The notes under the pieces: model-generated | The model's input: the letters and a program-made list of their open reading frames with translations, nothing else | The model's database searches: none | Told to the model about the DNA's origin: nothing | Made by a program: the position numbers and the translations under genes | Shown: positions 18,066 to 26,212 of the stretch, in pieces | How the letters are laid out: each line of letters begins with the position of its first letter | How positions within the stretch are numbered: the first letter of the stretch is position 1 | Source: CAIYXB01 sp038146805 | GTDB lineage: Bacteria > Cyanobacteriota > Vampirovibrionia > LMEP-6097 | Direction of reading: 5' to 3' | DNA: 64,000 nt | Assembly (NCBI GenBank): GCA_038146805.1 | Contig: JAYQSH010000005.1 | Coordinates: 806,001 to 870,000, forward strand

Positions 18066-20051
18066 ATGAATAATCACCACCAAGAACATAATCATTCATG
18101 CCATGAAGGCTCAATGCATGACCACCAGTCAATGATTGATGATTTTAAACGTCGTTTTTGGATTAGTAGTTTTATAACCATTCCAGTATTGATTCTATCT
18201 CCAATGATCCAAAGTTTTTTTGGTTTCAGTTTTGACTTTGCAATTGCAAAGTATATTAGTTTTGTTCTTGCCTCAATAGTTTTTTTCTATGGTGGTAAGC
18301 CTTTTCATCTCGGTTTAAAAAATGAATTAAGCAATAAGGTTCCTGGGATGATGACCTTGATTGCACTTGCAATTAGTGTTGCCTATATCTATAGCTCGTT
18401 TGTGATATTTGGACTTAAGGGTAAAGAGTTTTATTGGGAGCTTACAACTTTAATCGATATTATGCTCCTTGGGCACTGGATTGAAATGAAGTCTGTAATG
18501 GCTGCATCAAAGTCTCTTGAAATGCTTGCCAAGATGATGCCTTCTGAAGCTCATCTAATTGAAAATGACTCGGTTAGAGAAATCAAAATTGAGGATTTGA
18601 AACTAGAGGATAAGATTCTTGTTAAGCCAGGAGAAAAAATCCCTGTTGATGGAAAAGTCTATGAGGGAGAGAGCTACATAGATGAATCTATGCTTACAGG
18701 TGAGTCTGTACCAGTGAAAAAATCTAGTGGCTCAAAAGTTATAGCAGGCTCTATTAATTCAGAAGCTTCTTTAAAAATTATTGTAGAAAAAACAGGCAAG
18801 GATTCATACCTGTCTAAGGTTATAGATTTGGTCAAAACAGCTCAAGGAGAAAAATCTAAAACTCAAAGACTTGCTGATAAAGCTGCAGCTTGGCTTACTT
18901 ATCTTTCTTTGTCAGTGGGTTCTATAACACTAGTAACTTGGCTTGTATTTGGTTTTGATTTAAGTTTTGCTATTGAACGTATGGTTACTGTGATGGTAAT
19001 CACTTGTCCCCATGCTTTAGGACTTGCAATTCCTTTAGTTGTTGCTATCTCAACTTCACTTGCAGCAAGCCAGGGCTTACTAATACGTAATAGAACTGCT
19101 TTTGAAAATTCTTTCAAAATTACAACTATGCTTTTTGATAAGACTGGTACTTTAACTAAGGGAAATTTTGCGGTTATAGATTACAAGTCGCTTGATGGTA
19201 ATAATAGTGATGAAGAGCTTTTAGCCTTGGCAGCAGCACTTGAGTCAGAATCAGAACATCCTATTGCAACTGGCGTCAATCAAAAAGCTAAAGAATTAAA
19301 CCTTGCAATTCCTAAGGTGGCAAAACTTCAAAGCATTACAGGTAAAGGCATTGAAGGAGAAGTTGGAGGGAATAAAATTAGTGTAGTTAGTCCTAGGTAT
19401 TTGAAAGAGCTTAATATTGCTATTCCTTCTGAGATAACTGAGCTTGCAACAAATGTTTTTGTTTTAAAAAATGAAAAATTGCTTGGCTTTATTTCTTTGG
19501 CTGATGAAATTAGAGAAGAGAGTTTTAGTGCTATTAAGGAATTTAAAAATATTTGTATAAAAGTCATTATGGCAACTGGTGATAATAATAAAGTTGCAAA
19601 AGTGGTTTCAGATAAATTAGAGCTTGATGGATTCTTTGCTGAAGTTCTTCCAGATGGAAAACAAAAAATTATCAAAGACCTGCAAGCTAAAGGTGAATTT
19701 GTTGCTATGGCTGGTGATGGGGTGAATGATGCTCCTGCTTTAGCACAGGCTGATATTGGTATTGCTGTTGGTTCGGGAACTGATGTTGCAGCTGAAACAG
19801 CAGATATAATCTTAGTCAATAGTAGTCCTAAAGATATTTTGGCTTTAATCAAGCTTGGAAAGGCAACATATAGAAAAATGCAAGAGAATTTATTTATAGC
19901 AACTGCTTATAACCTAGTCACTATACCGCTTGCAGCAGGAGTGCTTTATTCAGTTGGCTTTGTTATGAGTCCTGCACTTGGAGCCGTACTTATGAGCCTT
20001 AGTACAATTATAGTAGCTATTAATGCACAATTATTGAAGAAGAAGTATTAG
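18066..20051 (+). CDS. copB: Copper/silver-exporting P1B-type ATPase, CPH class (CopB)
   Basis: 661 residues from the ATG at 18066. An upstream TTG at 18027 is part of the -35 box, so it cannot be the start. The His/Met-rich N-terminus (NNHHQEHNHSCHEGSMHDHQS) takes the place of a Cys-type metal domain. Motifs: TGES in MLTGESVPVKK, membrane metal site CPH in ITCPHALGLAIP, phosphorylation site DKTGTLTKG, the P1B HP motif (SEHPIATG) and GDGVNDAPAL. CPH rather than CPC marks the CopB group, reported for Cu and Ag export from the cytoplasm. It is the first gene after the Cus operon and has its own MerR-type promoter. Confidence 0.93.
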   Translation: MNNHHQEHNHSCHEGSMHDHQSMIDDFKRRFWISSFITIPVLILSPMIQSFFGFSFDFAIAKYISFVLASIVFFYGGKPFHLGLKNELSNKVPGMMTLIALAISVAYIYSSFVIFGLKGKEFYWELTTLIDIMLLGHWIEMKSVMAASKSLEMLAKMMPSEAHLIENDSVREIKIEDLKLEDKILVKPGEKIPVDGKVYEGESYIDESMLTGESVPVKKSSGSKVIAGSINSEASLKIIVEKTGKDSYLSKVIDLVKTAQGEKSKTQRLADKAAAWLTYLSLSVGSITLVTWLVFGFDLSFAIERMVTVMVITCPHALGLAIPLVVAISTSLAASQGLLIRNRTAFENSFKITTMLFDKTGTLTKGNFAVIDYKSLDGNNSDEELLALAAALESESEHPIATGVNQKAKELNLAIPKVAKLQSITGKGIEGEVGGNKISVVSPRYLKELNIAIPSEITELATNVFVLKNEKLLGFISLADEIREESFSAIKEFKNICIKVIMATGDNNKVAKVVSDKLELDGFFAEVLPDGKQKIIKDLQAKGEFVAMAGDGVNDAPALAQADIGIAVGSGTDVAAETADIILVNSSPKDILALIKLGKATYRKMQENLFIATAYNLVTIPLAAGVLYSVGFVMSPALGAVLMSLSTIIVAINAQLLKKKY

Positions 20052-20102
20052 TATAGGGTTTTTATTAACTAGAAATTAAAGTTTCTTTGTAAAAATATTT
20101 AT

Positions 20103-20465
20103 ATGCAAAAAACTTCAAAATTATTTCATAGGTCTGAATTAGAAAAATTCTTAAAACAAATCGGACTTAGATATTTCAATAATAATAGACCTGTTATATC
20201 ACAAGATCAAATTAGTTATATCAAAGGCTGTATCAGAGAGGATCTAGGTATAGCACCAAGTTTGAATTTGAAAATCAGATGGTATGAAACTGGTAACGCT
20301 TTTTCAACAGCTTTAGATAGGTATGGAAATAGTGTTTTTGAAGTACACCTTGGTTCTAAAAACAACATATTTCAAGTTGGTTTCCATAGAAGAGCAAACA
20401 AATTTATGGGGCTCTATCATAATAAAAAACTTGTAAGTGAGTTTATGCTCAAAAATCTTCTGTAA
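20103..20465 (+). CDS. Unknown small protein
   Basis: 120 residues, basic, not recognised. No signal peptide or membrane segment. The N-terminal half is helical (RSELEKFLKQIGLRYF, QDQISYIKGCIREDLG); the C-terminal half looks like short beta strands (VFEVHLGSKNNIFQVGFHRR). It follows copB in the same direction, 51 bp downstream, and is followed by a strong hairpin, so it may be the last gene of the copB transcript. One Cys only, so metal binding is not indicated. Confidence 0.55.
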   Translation: MQKTSKLFHRSELEKFLKQIGLRYFNNNRPVISQDQISYIKGCIREDLGIAPSLNLKIRWYETGNAFSTALDRYGNSVFEVHLGSKNNIFQVGFHRRANKFMGLYHNKKLVSEFMLKNLL

Positions 20466-20479
20466 TCTTGTTAGAAATT

Positions 20480-20519
20480 AAAAAAAAAGAATAGAAGAAA
20501 ATTTTCTTCTATTCTTTTC
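20480..20519. terminator. Bidirectional terminator
   Basis: Perfect inverted repeat AGAATAGAAGAAAA / TTTTCTTCTATTCT (20488-20501, 20502-20515) with an A-run on the left and T-rich DNA on the right. It lies between the convergent genes at 20103 (+) and 20546 (-). Confidence 0.75.
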
Positions 20520-20545
20520 ATTATGGGAATTATTCAAGTTGTTTA

Positions 20546-20908
20546 TTAACTACAGCCACAACCACAGCCGCCTGCACAGCCACCACCGCTGCCAGAGCAA
20601 CCTTCTTTGGTGTTGCCTTGAATTTGAGAATTATCAGCAATATTTTGATTAGCTTTTGCTAAATTTACTTGATTCTCTTGTCCTGAATTTTCACTTCTTG
20701 AAGAAGCGATATCAGTTCTTGTTCCAGTAATATCGGAACTTTGTGCTTGCTTACTACTTGAATTGGAACTATTTTGTTGAGTCAAAGAATTAACATTATT
20801 TCTGTTACCAAAAATCCTTGCTAAGAGTCCTTGACGATTATTATTTGTTGTTGTCCTAGCTTGAGTTCCAGCAAGATAGGGGTTCTTTGTTGGATTTAAT
20901 GTATTCAT
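20546..20908 (-). CDS. Ser/Asn/Gln-rich protein with Cys/Gly-rich C-terminus, unknown
   Basis: 120 residues. About 100 residues of low-complexity Asn/Ser/Gln-rich sequence lead to a C-terminal tail, EGCSGSGGGCAGGCGCGCS, with five Cys in the last 17 residues as Cys-Gly and Cys-x-Cys pairs. No signal peptide. The tail could bind Cu(I), which fits the copper island, or be the core of a modified peptide; no maturation enzyme is adjacent. It is encoded opposite to its neighbours, next to the merR promoter region. Family not recognised. Confidence 0.55.
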   Translation of the reverse strand: MNTLNPTKNPYLAGTQARTTTNNNRQGLLARIFGNRNNVNSLTQQNSSNSSSKQAQSSDITGTRTDIASSRSENSGQENQVNLAKANQNIADNSQIQGNTKEGCSGSGGGCAGGCGCGCS

Positions 20909-20982
20909 ATTTTCGTAATAACATATTGAAGTTAAGGAATCTTAATTAAAAACTCTATATGCCAATTATACTTTAGCAAAGC

Positions 20983-21014
20983 TTGACTCTATACTTAGGT
21001 ATAGAGTTTAGACT
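20983..21014 (+). promoter_or_regulatory. Autoregulated MerR-type promoter/operator
   Basis: -35 TTGACT (20983-20988), 20-bp spacer, -10 TAGACT (21009-21014). A perfect dyad CTCTATAC-TTAG-GTATAGAG spans the spacer and the edge of the -35. The ATG at 21021 lies 6 nt after the -10, so the transcript is probably leaderless. Its dyad sequence differs from that of the copB operator, but the architecture is the same. Confidence 0.85.
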
Positions 21015-21020
21015 TTGACT

Positions 21021-21425
21021 ATGAAAATAGGTGAATTAGCCAAAAAAGTTAATTGCTCAGTGCAAGCAATAAGGCTGTATGAAAAAGAAGGTTTAATTCC
21101 AGAGCCCGAAAGAACAGAATCTGGTTATAGAGTTTATTCTGATAGTTATATTGAAAAAATAAACTTTATTAGAAATGCCAAGTCTATAGGTCTTACTTTA
21201 AAAAAAATAAAAGAGCTTTTTGACTTATCTCAAAAAGAAACTGCAAGTCGAATAAACGCTAAGGTAGTTTTAAAAAAGGAAATTGATAATTTGAATGAGA
21301 AAATCAAGACTTTTACCTCTGTAAAAACTTTTCTAGAAGAACTTAATTCATGCTGTGAGGGTTCTATGCCATTAGATCAATGCCCTATTATGAACAAGAT
21401 ACAGGAGGGTAATTTTGAGGATTAA
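21021..21425 (+). CDS. MerR-family metal-responsive regulator
   Basis: 134 residues from the ATG at 21021; the TTG at 21015 would start upstream of the expected transcription start. Winged-helix DNA-binding domain (MKIGELAKKVNCSVQAIRLYEKEGL then RTESGYRVYSD), long dimerisation helix (residues ~75-110) and a C-terminal metal loop with Cys in SCCEGSMPLDQCPIM. This Cys-rich loop is typical of CueR/ZntR/PbrR-like sensors. It probably activates its own operon (with the TolC-like and oxidase genes) and copB by untwisting their 20-bp-spacer promoters. Copper is the likely signal from context; the loop alone does not rule out Pb, Cd or Zn. It overlaps the next gene. Confidence 0.88.
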   Translation: MKIGELAKKVNCSVQAIRLYEKEGLIPEPERTESGYRVYSDSYIEKINFIRNAKSIGLTLKKIKELFDLSQKETASRINAKVVLKKEIDNLNEKIKTFTSVKTFLEELNSCCEGSMPLDQCPIMNKIQEGNFED

Positions 21426-22743
21426 ATTTTTGTGTTTGTTAATGCTTTTTAGTCTAGTTCTCAATCATGTAAAGGCTGCAACTAAGCTTCCTACAATAGA
21501 GATTGATGAGATTTATAGAAATAAAGACCTTAAAGAACTTGATATTGATACCTATTTGTCTGACTTGGATATTGATAAGGCAGTCAAGATTACTCTTATT
21601 AAAAACCCAGAGCTAAGATCTGATTTACAAAAATTAGGTGTTGCAGAAGCTGAGTTAATTGGAGCAAAACTTTTTTCTAATCCTCAGCTTGCTGGTGAGC
21701 TTATGTTTTTTGATAGAAATTCTGATATTGATTATGAAATTGAAATCCAAAAAGAGATCCTAGATATTTTCTTTAGACCAATGCGTAAAAGTGTTGGAGA
21801 AGCTAAGCTGGATCTTGCCAAATACCAACTCTCTCAAATTGTTTTAAATAAAATCTTTGAAACTAAAGCAAAATTTCTTGAATATGTCTTTTATTTAAAA
21901 GCTTTAGAGTTAAAGAAGACCTCGGTAGAACTTACAGAGCTTGAAGCAGAGGTTGCTCAGAGACAAAATGAAGCCGGCAATATTAACCCACTAGAGCTTT
22001 ATAGCCATAACTTAAGTAAGTTACATAATGAAAATAAACTTGCTGATTTTAATGCCGAGTATATTATTGCTAAGCAAAATTTCCTTAGAGTACTTGCTTT
22101 AAATGAAGCCGATTTGAAAATAAACCAAAACTTTGATTATTTGGTTTTTCCGACTGACGATAAACTTGTTTTTGATGATCTTATAAATATTGCATTTAGC
22201 AATAGTCCTGAATTAAAAGCGATAGAGAAAGATGTCCTTGCAAATCAAAAATCTTTAAAGCTAGCTAAATGGAGAGCCTTGCCTGAGTTTTCATTGGGTG
22301 GCAAAGTGTTAGATGAGCCTGGCCCTGGGCGTTACTGGGGACCAACTATATCAGCAGGTATTCCAATCTTTGATAGGAATCAAGACCAAAAGGCATTTTA
22401 TAAAGCAATGCTAGAGAAGACAAAATTTGATTATGAAGCACAGAAAATCAAACTCTATGCTGATATAAAAAGTAGTTTTGCTGATTTAGAGGCAAAAAGA
22501 GAAATTGCTCTAAGGTATAAGGATTTTATTTTTGAACAAAGGCAAAAGCTTTTGAAAATGACTCAGTTAAACTATAACTTCATGCTCAAAGATGTTTATG
22601 ATCTGCTTCATGCAAAAAAGAACCTTGTTGATGCAGAAATAACTTACCTTGAAGCTTTGAAAGATTATTATCAAAATAAATTTGAAATTTTAAGTTTAAT
22701 AGGTTTAACAAATTTTATGGAGAGTGATGTAAATGAGAAATAG
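21415..22743 (+). CDS. Second TolC-like outer-membrane efflux protein of the copper island
   Basis: 442 residues starting at TTG (21415), which has a good Shine-Dalgarno (AGGAGGG) and overlaps the end of merR. Signal peptide KFLCLLMLFSLVLNHVKA. Two OEP repeats: DIDKAVKITLIKNPELRSDLQ with the SNPQLAGELMF strand, and the second half with ALPEFSLGGKVL and AGIPIFDRNQDQKAF. The protein is intact, unlike the frameshifted channel at 16711, and might substitute for it. It is co-transcribed with merR and the multicopper oxidase through 10-11-bp overlaps. Metal-efflux membership is inferred from context. Confidence 0.85.
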   Translation: MRIKFLCLLMLFSLVLNHVKAATKLPTIEIDEIYRNKDLKELDIDTYLSDLDIDKAVKITLIKNPELRSDLQKLGVAEAELIGAKLFSNPQLAGELMFFDRNSDIDYEIEIQKEILDIFFRPMRKSVGEAKLDLAKYQLSQIVLNKIFETKAKFLEYVFYLKALELKKTSVELTELEAEVAQRQNEAGNINPLELYSHNLSKLHNENKLADFNAEYIIAKQNFLRVLALNEADLKINQNFDYLVFPTDDKLVFDDLINIAFSNSPELKAIEKDVLANQKSLKLAKWRALPEFSLGGKVLDEPGPGRYWGPTISAGIPIFDRNQDQKAFYKAMLEKTKFDYEAQKIKLYADIKSSFADLEAKREIALRYKDFIFEQRQKLLKMTQLNYNFMLKDVYDLLHAKKNLVDAEITYLEALKDYYQNKFEILSLIGLTNFMESDVNEK

Positions 22744-23998
22744 TATTTTGACTTTAATTCTTTTGCTGAGTGTATCGATTGCAAAAGCACAAAATTATGA
22801 GCCGGTAATCACTCCAAACGGTGATACTTTGCCTTATGAGATGATCAATGGGCAAAAGGTTTTTAGGCTTACTGTTGATGTTTGCGAACATGAAATAGCT
22901 CCTAAGATGAAGATCAATGCTTGGTGCTACAACGGTAAGACACCAGGTCCGACTATTGAAGCTGTTGAAGGAGACAAAGTTAAGTTTTTAGTTACTAATA
23001 AATTACCAGAGATTACAGCGGTGCATTGGCATGGACTGATACTTCCTAATGGTATGGATGGAGTTACAGGTTTAACTCAAGTAGGTATTCCTCAGGGTCA
23101 AACTTTTGCTTATGAATTTGAACTAAAACAAAACGGTACTTATATGTATCATTCTCATGGTGATGAGATGGTGCAGATTGGCATGGGTAGTATGGGGTTT
23201 TTTATCATTCATCCTAAGAAAAAAGAAAATCCATACGTAGATAAAGACTTCGCTATTATGCTCAGTGAATGGTTTATAGAGCCTGGTGCAAAAACTCCAA
23301 ATCCAAATGTAATGACTGACTTTAATCTTTTTACTTTTAACAGTAAAGCTTTCCCTGGTACTGAGCCTTTAGTTGTTAAAAAGGGAGATAGGGTAAGGAT
23401 TAGATTTGGTAATGTTTCACAAGATCTACATCCGATTCATATTCATGGTTTGAATTTCAAAGTAACTCAAACTGATGGTGGTAAAATAAATCCTATTGCA
23501 CAAATTCCTGAGACAACAGTTGTCGTTGCACCAGGTCAAACAAGAACTATCGAGTTTATTGCAGAAGAACCTGGTGACTGGGCTATGCATTGTCACCGTA
23601 GGCATCATCCTATGAATGCTATGAGTCATGATATTGCCAATATGATAGGTGTTAATCAGAAAGATGGACTTGAAAAGAAAATTCAAAAATTAATTCCCGA
23701 ATTTATGGCAATGGGTTCAAATGGTATGCACTCTATGATGGAGATGGGTATGGAAGGACCTCCTAATACACTCATGATGATGGGTGGACCGGGACCTTTT
23801 GGACAAGTTGGTATGGGTGGTATGTATACTACTTTAAAAGTGCGTGAGGAAGGACATCTCACTGATGAATGGTATCAGCACCCTAAAGGCACTGTGGCTT
23901 ACCCAGTCAATGACAAAGGTGAAAAGATTGAATTAAAGCAAGAAACTAAAAAAATGGATCATTCAATGATGGATCATTCTAAAATGCACCATCACTAG
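22733..23998 (+). CDS. Multicopper oxidase (copper detoxification type)
   Basis: 421 residues with an N-terminal signal peptide (ILTLILLLSVSIAKA). All four copper-ligand motifs are present: HWHG, YHSHG, HPIHIHG and HCHRRHH with the type-1 Met region PMNAMSH. Periplasmic oxidases of this type oxidise Cu(I) to the less toxic Cu(II). The Met/His-rich tail (MDHSMMDHSKMHHH and a GMGGMY stretch) would bind extra copper. It is shorter than CueO (about 500 residues), as in compact CopA-like oxidases. It overlaps the TolC-like gene by 11 bp with Shine-Dalgarno GGAG. Its stop overlaps the convergent gene at 23995 by 4 bp. Confidence 0.92.
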   Translation: MRNSILTLILLLSVSIAKAQNYEPVITPNGDTLPYEMINGQKVFRLTVDVCEHEIAPKMKINAWCYNGKTPGPTIEAVEGDKVKFLVTNKLPEITAVHWHGLILPNGMDGVTGLTQVGIPQGQTFAYEFELKQNGTYMYHSHGDEMVQIGMGSMGFFIIHPKKKENPYVDKDFAIMLSEWFIEPGAKTPNPNVMTDFNLFTFNSKAFPGTEPLVVKKGDRVRIRFGNVSQDLHPIHIHGLNFKVTQTDGGKINPIAQIPETTVVVAPGQTRTIEFIAEEPGDWAMHCHRRHHPMNAMSHDIANMIGVNQKDGLEKKIQKLIPEFMAMGSNGMHSMMEMGMEGPPNTLMMMGGPGPFGQVGMGGMYTTLKVREEGHLTDEWYQHPKGTVAYPVNDKGEKIELKQETKKMDHSMMDHSKMHHH

Positions 23999-25374
23999 CT
24001 TATAAATAAAGCTCTTTCCTTTATTCGTCTATTCTTGAGTCCTTGAGAAATTTTATTGCCAGCATAAACCCATCTTAGAAACTCATCTTCTACTTTATGA
24101 GCTTTATTACTATTAAGTTTTTTAAGTAAGCTTGATGACTTGAATTGAGTTTCTCCTATATTGAAGACAAAAGAAACTAATGCATCAAATTGATTTTGAC
24201 TAAGTGGTTTTTTGACTAATTGATTAATAGCATTTTGAGCCCAAGATATATCTTTAATTAATAACTCTTCAGCTTTTTTCTTAGTGATTTTATCTCCTAT
24301 TTTGACTGGATTTCCATCCTCATATTTGGTAGTCCCATAGCCTATGGTAGCTACGCCAGCTTGATCTAAGTATGCAGTTGTTTTGTAACCTTCAAAGTCC
24401 TTTAATAGATCTCTGCCTTTTTTACTTAAAGCCATGACTTGGTCATTGCGAGCGGAGCGAAGCAATCCATTGTCTGAATCTAAAATTAACTCTACCACCA
24501 CTCCAGCATGGTCACTAGCTTTTGGGTGATTTTCACTCACGTCTTTAATTCTTTTACCATTGTAAAGCTCTGCTCTTAATGGCAAGCCTTGTCTAAATAT
24601 TTCAGGTTTAAGTTTAGTGTTTTTGCGAGCAAGAAATTTAGAAATAAGAATATAGTCGAGCTGAGAATACTCATCTCCTCCAGCCCAATAATGAGTCCAT
24701 CTTTCATCTTCTGGTAAACGATTAATAACATTTTCTAAACCTGAATGTTCTAGTAAAGCAGTTAAAGCACTTCCTTCACCTGGATAATCATTAAAATCTC
24801 CCAGTACGATAAAATTACCAGCATAATCATTATCAGCCCAAGCTTCATCTATAATCTGAGCGACTCTATTCACTTGTCTGACACGCTTTGCTTTAGTTCG
24901 CCCGCGCCCACCTATCATAGATTTAAAATGATTGACATAGAGTCTTAGTATCACGCCATCTACATCTACGTCAACTTCAAGGCAATCACGCGAGAAAATC
25001 CAAGCACGCTTATTTTCAGTTCTATCATGCCTGTAAGATCTAACATGAACTATTGGATAGCGGCTCATTAAAGCTACATCAATTTTCCTACGATCAAAAG
25101 CGTCTATTAAGACTCTGTATTTATATCCTTGGCGTGAAAGATACTTGGAATTAAACCTATCTAGAACATGTAGATTCTCGACTTCTTGCAAAGCAAGTAT
25201 GTCTGCGTCCATGAGTTTGACTAAAGCCGCTGTGATTTTTCTAGATTCTTCTTTGTAGAGATCAAAAGCTATTTCATTTACAGAAAATCCATCTTCATCT
25301 GTAGGTTTTAATGCTTTTCTAAAATTGTATCTGGCAAATAGGTTTTCTACGTTTAGTGTTCCAATTCTAAGCAC
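23995..25374 (-). CDS. Endonuclease/exonuclease/phosphatase domain fused to a GH24 phage-type lysozyme
   Basis: 459 residues from a GTG start with Shine-Dalgarno AGGA. Residues 1-295 are an EEP-fold nuclease/phosphatase: GTLNVENLF, ALQEVENL (metal Glu), VNHFKS, VLGDFND, and the final SDHAGVVVEL. Residues ~310-459 are a T4-type muramidase: LLKDFEGYKTTAYLDQAG (catalytic Glu), VATIGYGTT, and QNQFDALVSFVFNIG. The linker LLRSARNDQVM is encoded by a palindromic repeat (24442-24469). No signal peptide, so how the lysozyme half reaches peptidoglycan is unclear. Both domains look catalytically complete. The combination is unusual and may be a toxin, a phage-derived enzyme or an accidental fusion. Confidence 0.85.
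   Translation of the reverse strand: MLRIGTLNVENLFARYNFRKALKPTDEDGFSVNEIAFDLYKEESRKITAALVKLMDADILALQEVENLHVLDRFNSKYLSRQGYKYRVLIDAFDRRKIDVALMSRYPIVHVRSYRHDRTENKRAWIFSRDCLEVDVDVDGVILRLYVNHFKSMIGGRGRTKAKRVRQVNRVAQIIDEAWADNDYAGNFIVLGDFNDYPGEGSALTALLEHSGLENVINRLPEDERWTHYWAGGDEYSQLDYILISKFLARKNTKLKPEIFRQGLPLRAELYNGKRIKDVSENHPKASDHAGVVVELILDSDNGLLRSARNDQVMALSKKGRDLLKDFEGYKTTAYLDQAGVATIGYGTTKYEDGNPVKIGDKITKKKAEELLIKDISWAQNAINQLVKKPLSQNQFDALVSFVFNIGETQFKSSSLLKKLNSNKAHKVEDEFLRWVYAGNKISQGLKNRRIKERALFIS
24442..24469. repeat. Palindromic repeat forming the linker of the nuclease-lysozyme fusion
   Basis: The stretch contains GTCATTGCGAGC, GGAG, CGAAGCAATCC, a hairpin of the dispersed RPE/extragenic-palindrome type known in many bacterial genomes. 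It lies in frame between the two domains. I saw no other copy in this window. Confidence 0.6.
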
Positions 25375-25402
25375 TTAGTTATTTTTCCTATATACTTCTA
25401 AA

Positions 25403-25436
25403 AAATAAAAGAGTGCTGTATAAATAGCACTCTTTT
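25403..25436. terminator. Terminator downstream of the 25452 gene
   Basis: AAAAGAGTGCT (25407-25417) and AGCACTCTTTT (25426-25436) with an 8-nt loop, flanked by A/T runs. It lies between the two minus-strand genes, so it can end the upstream one (25452-26096). Confidence 0.75.
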
Positions 25437-25451
25437 ATAAAATACTTGTAA

Positions 25452-26096
25452 CTAGAAATCTTCTAGTCTTCTATTTTTTTGATAATCAGCATAGAACTGA
25501 GCATTAGCTTCAGCAACTCTTTCTATCATGGCATCTAATTCTTCGATTAAAATGTCTTCAGCGTATTCGAATTGTTCTCCCAATTCTTGCCTTGCTGCTT
25601 TAGCTTGAGCGAAGCTATCTTCTTGCACTTTTATTGATTGCTCAAAATCACTGACTCTTTGACCAAGGGTTTCAATATCATCTTTGGTCACACCATACTC
25701 TTCAAGTCCAGCTTGATTAGTAGCAATTGATTCATGGATTTGCTTTGCTTTTGTCAAAAGATCCATATCTCTCATTCTTTTTAATCTGCTTGGTCTAACT
25801 TTTACAGATTCTTTTAGTGCATTGTTACCTGTTCTTCTTGCATAAACAGAAGCAGAAGAACTAAGTGCCATTATTTTTTCAATAAGTGCATCTTCTATTT
25901 CATCTTTTTTACTAGTAACTCCGTTAGTTACGTTTTGATATTTTTTGTCATTCTCGTCTATTGAAATGACAGCCGTTTTGAAATCCTCATAGGATAGTTG
26001 GAAAGCAGGAATCTTTTCTATTACCGCTTGGTTACGATCTAAGACCTGAGTAACCCCTCTAAACATCTTTGCTTTTATATTTTCTCTTTTGTCCAT
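25452..26096 (-). CDS. Unknown helical protein
   Basis: 214 residues, acidic, almost entirely predicted helix with coiled-coil character (residues ~130-200). No signal peptide, membrane segment or catalytic motif. Landmarks: KAKMFRGVTQVLDRNQAVIEKIPAF near the start, a conserved-looking RPSRLKRMRDMDLL in the middle and ANAQFYADYQKNRRLEDF at the end. A very strong Shine-Dalgarno (AGGAGG) supports the start. I have an impression of similar proteins of unknown function in Bacteroidetes mobile elements, but cannot verify it. It is the last protein gene before the 21-bp array. Confidence 0.6.
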   Translation of the reverse strand: MDKRENIKAKMFRGVTQVLDRNQAVIEKIPAFQLSYEDFKTAVISIDENDKKYQNVTNGVTSKKDEIEDALIEKIMALSSSASVYARRTGNNALKESVKVRPSRLKRMRDMDLLTKAKQIHESIATNQAGLEEYGVTKDDIETLGQRVSDFEQSIKVQEDSFAQAKAARQELGEQFEYAEDILIEELDAMIERVAEANAQFYADYQKNRRLEDF

Positions 26097-26212
26097 GGCT
26101 ATGCCTCCTCTTATATTTTTTTAACAAATTAGGACTCAATGATTATAAAATAATTTAGTTAATGATTTTTATATAATTTGTCATTTAATGCTAAAACCCT
26201 TTATTTAAGCCA

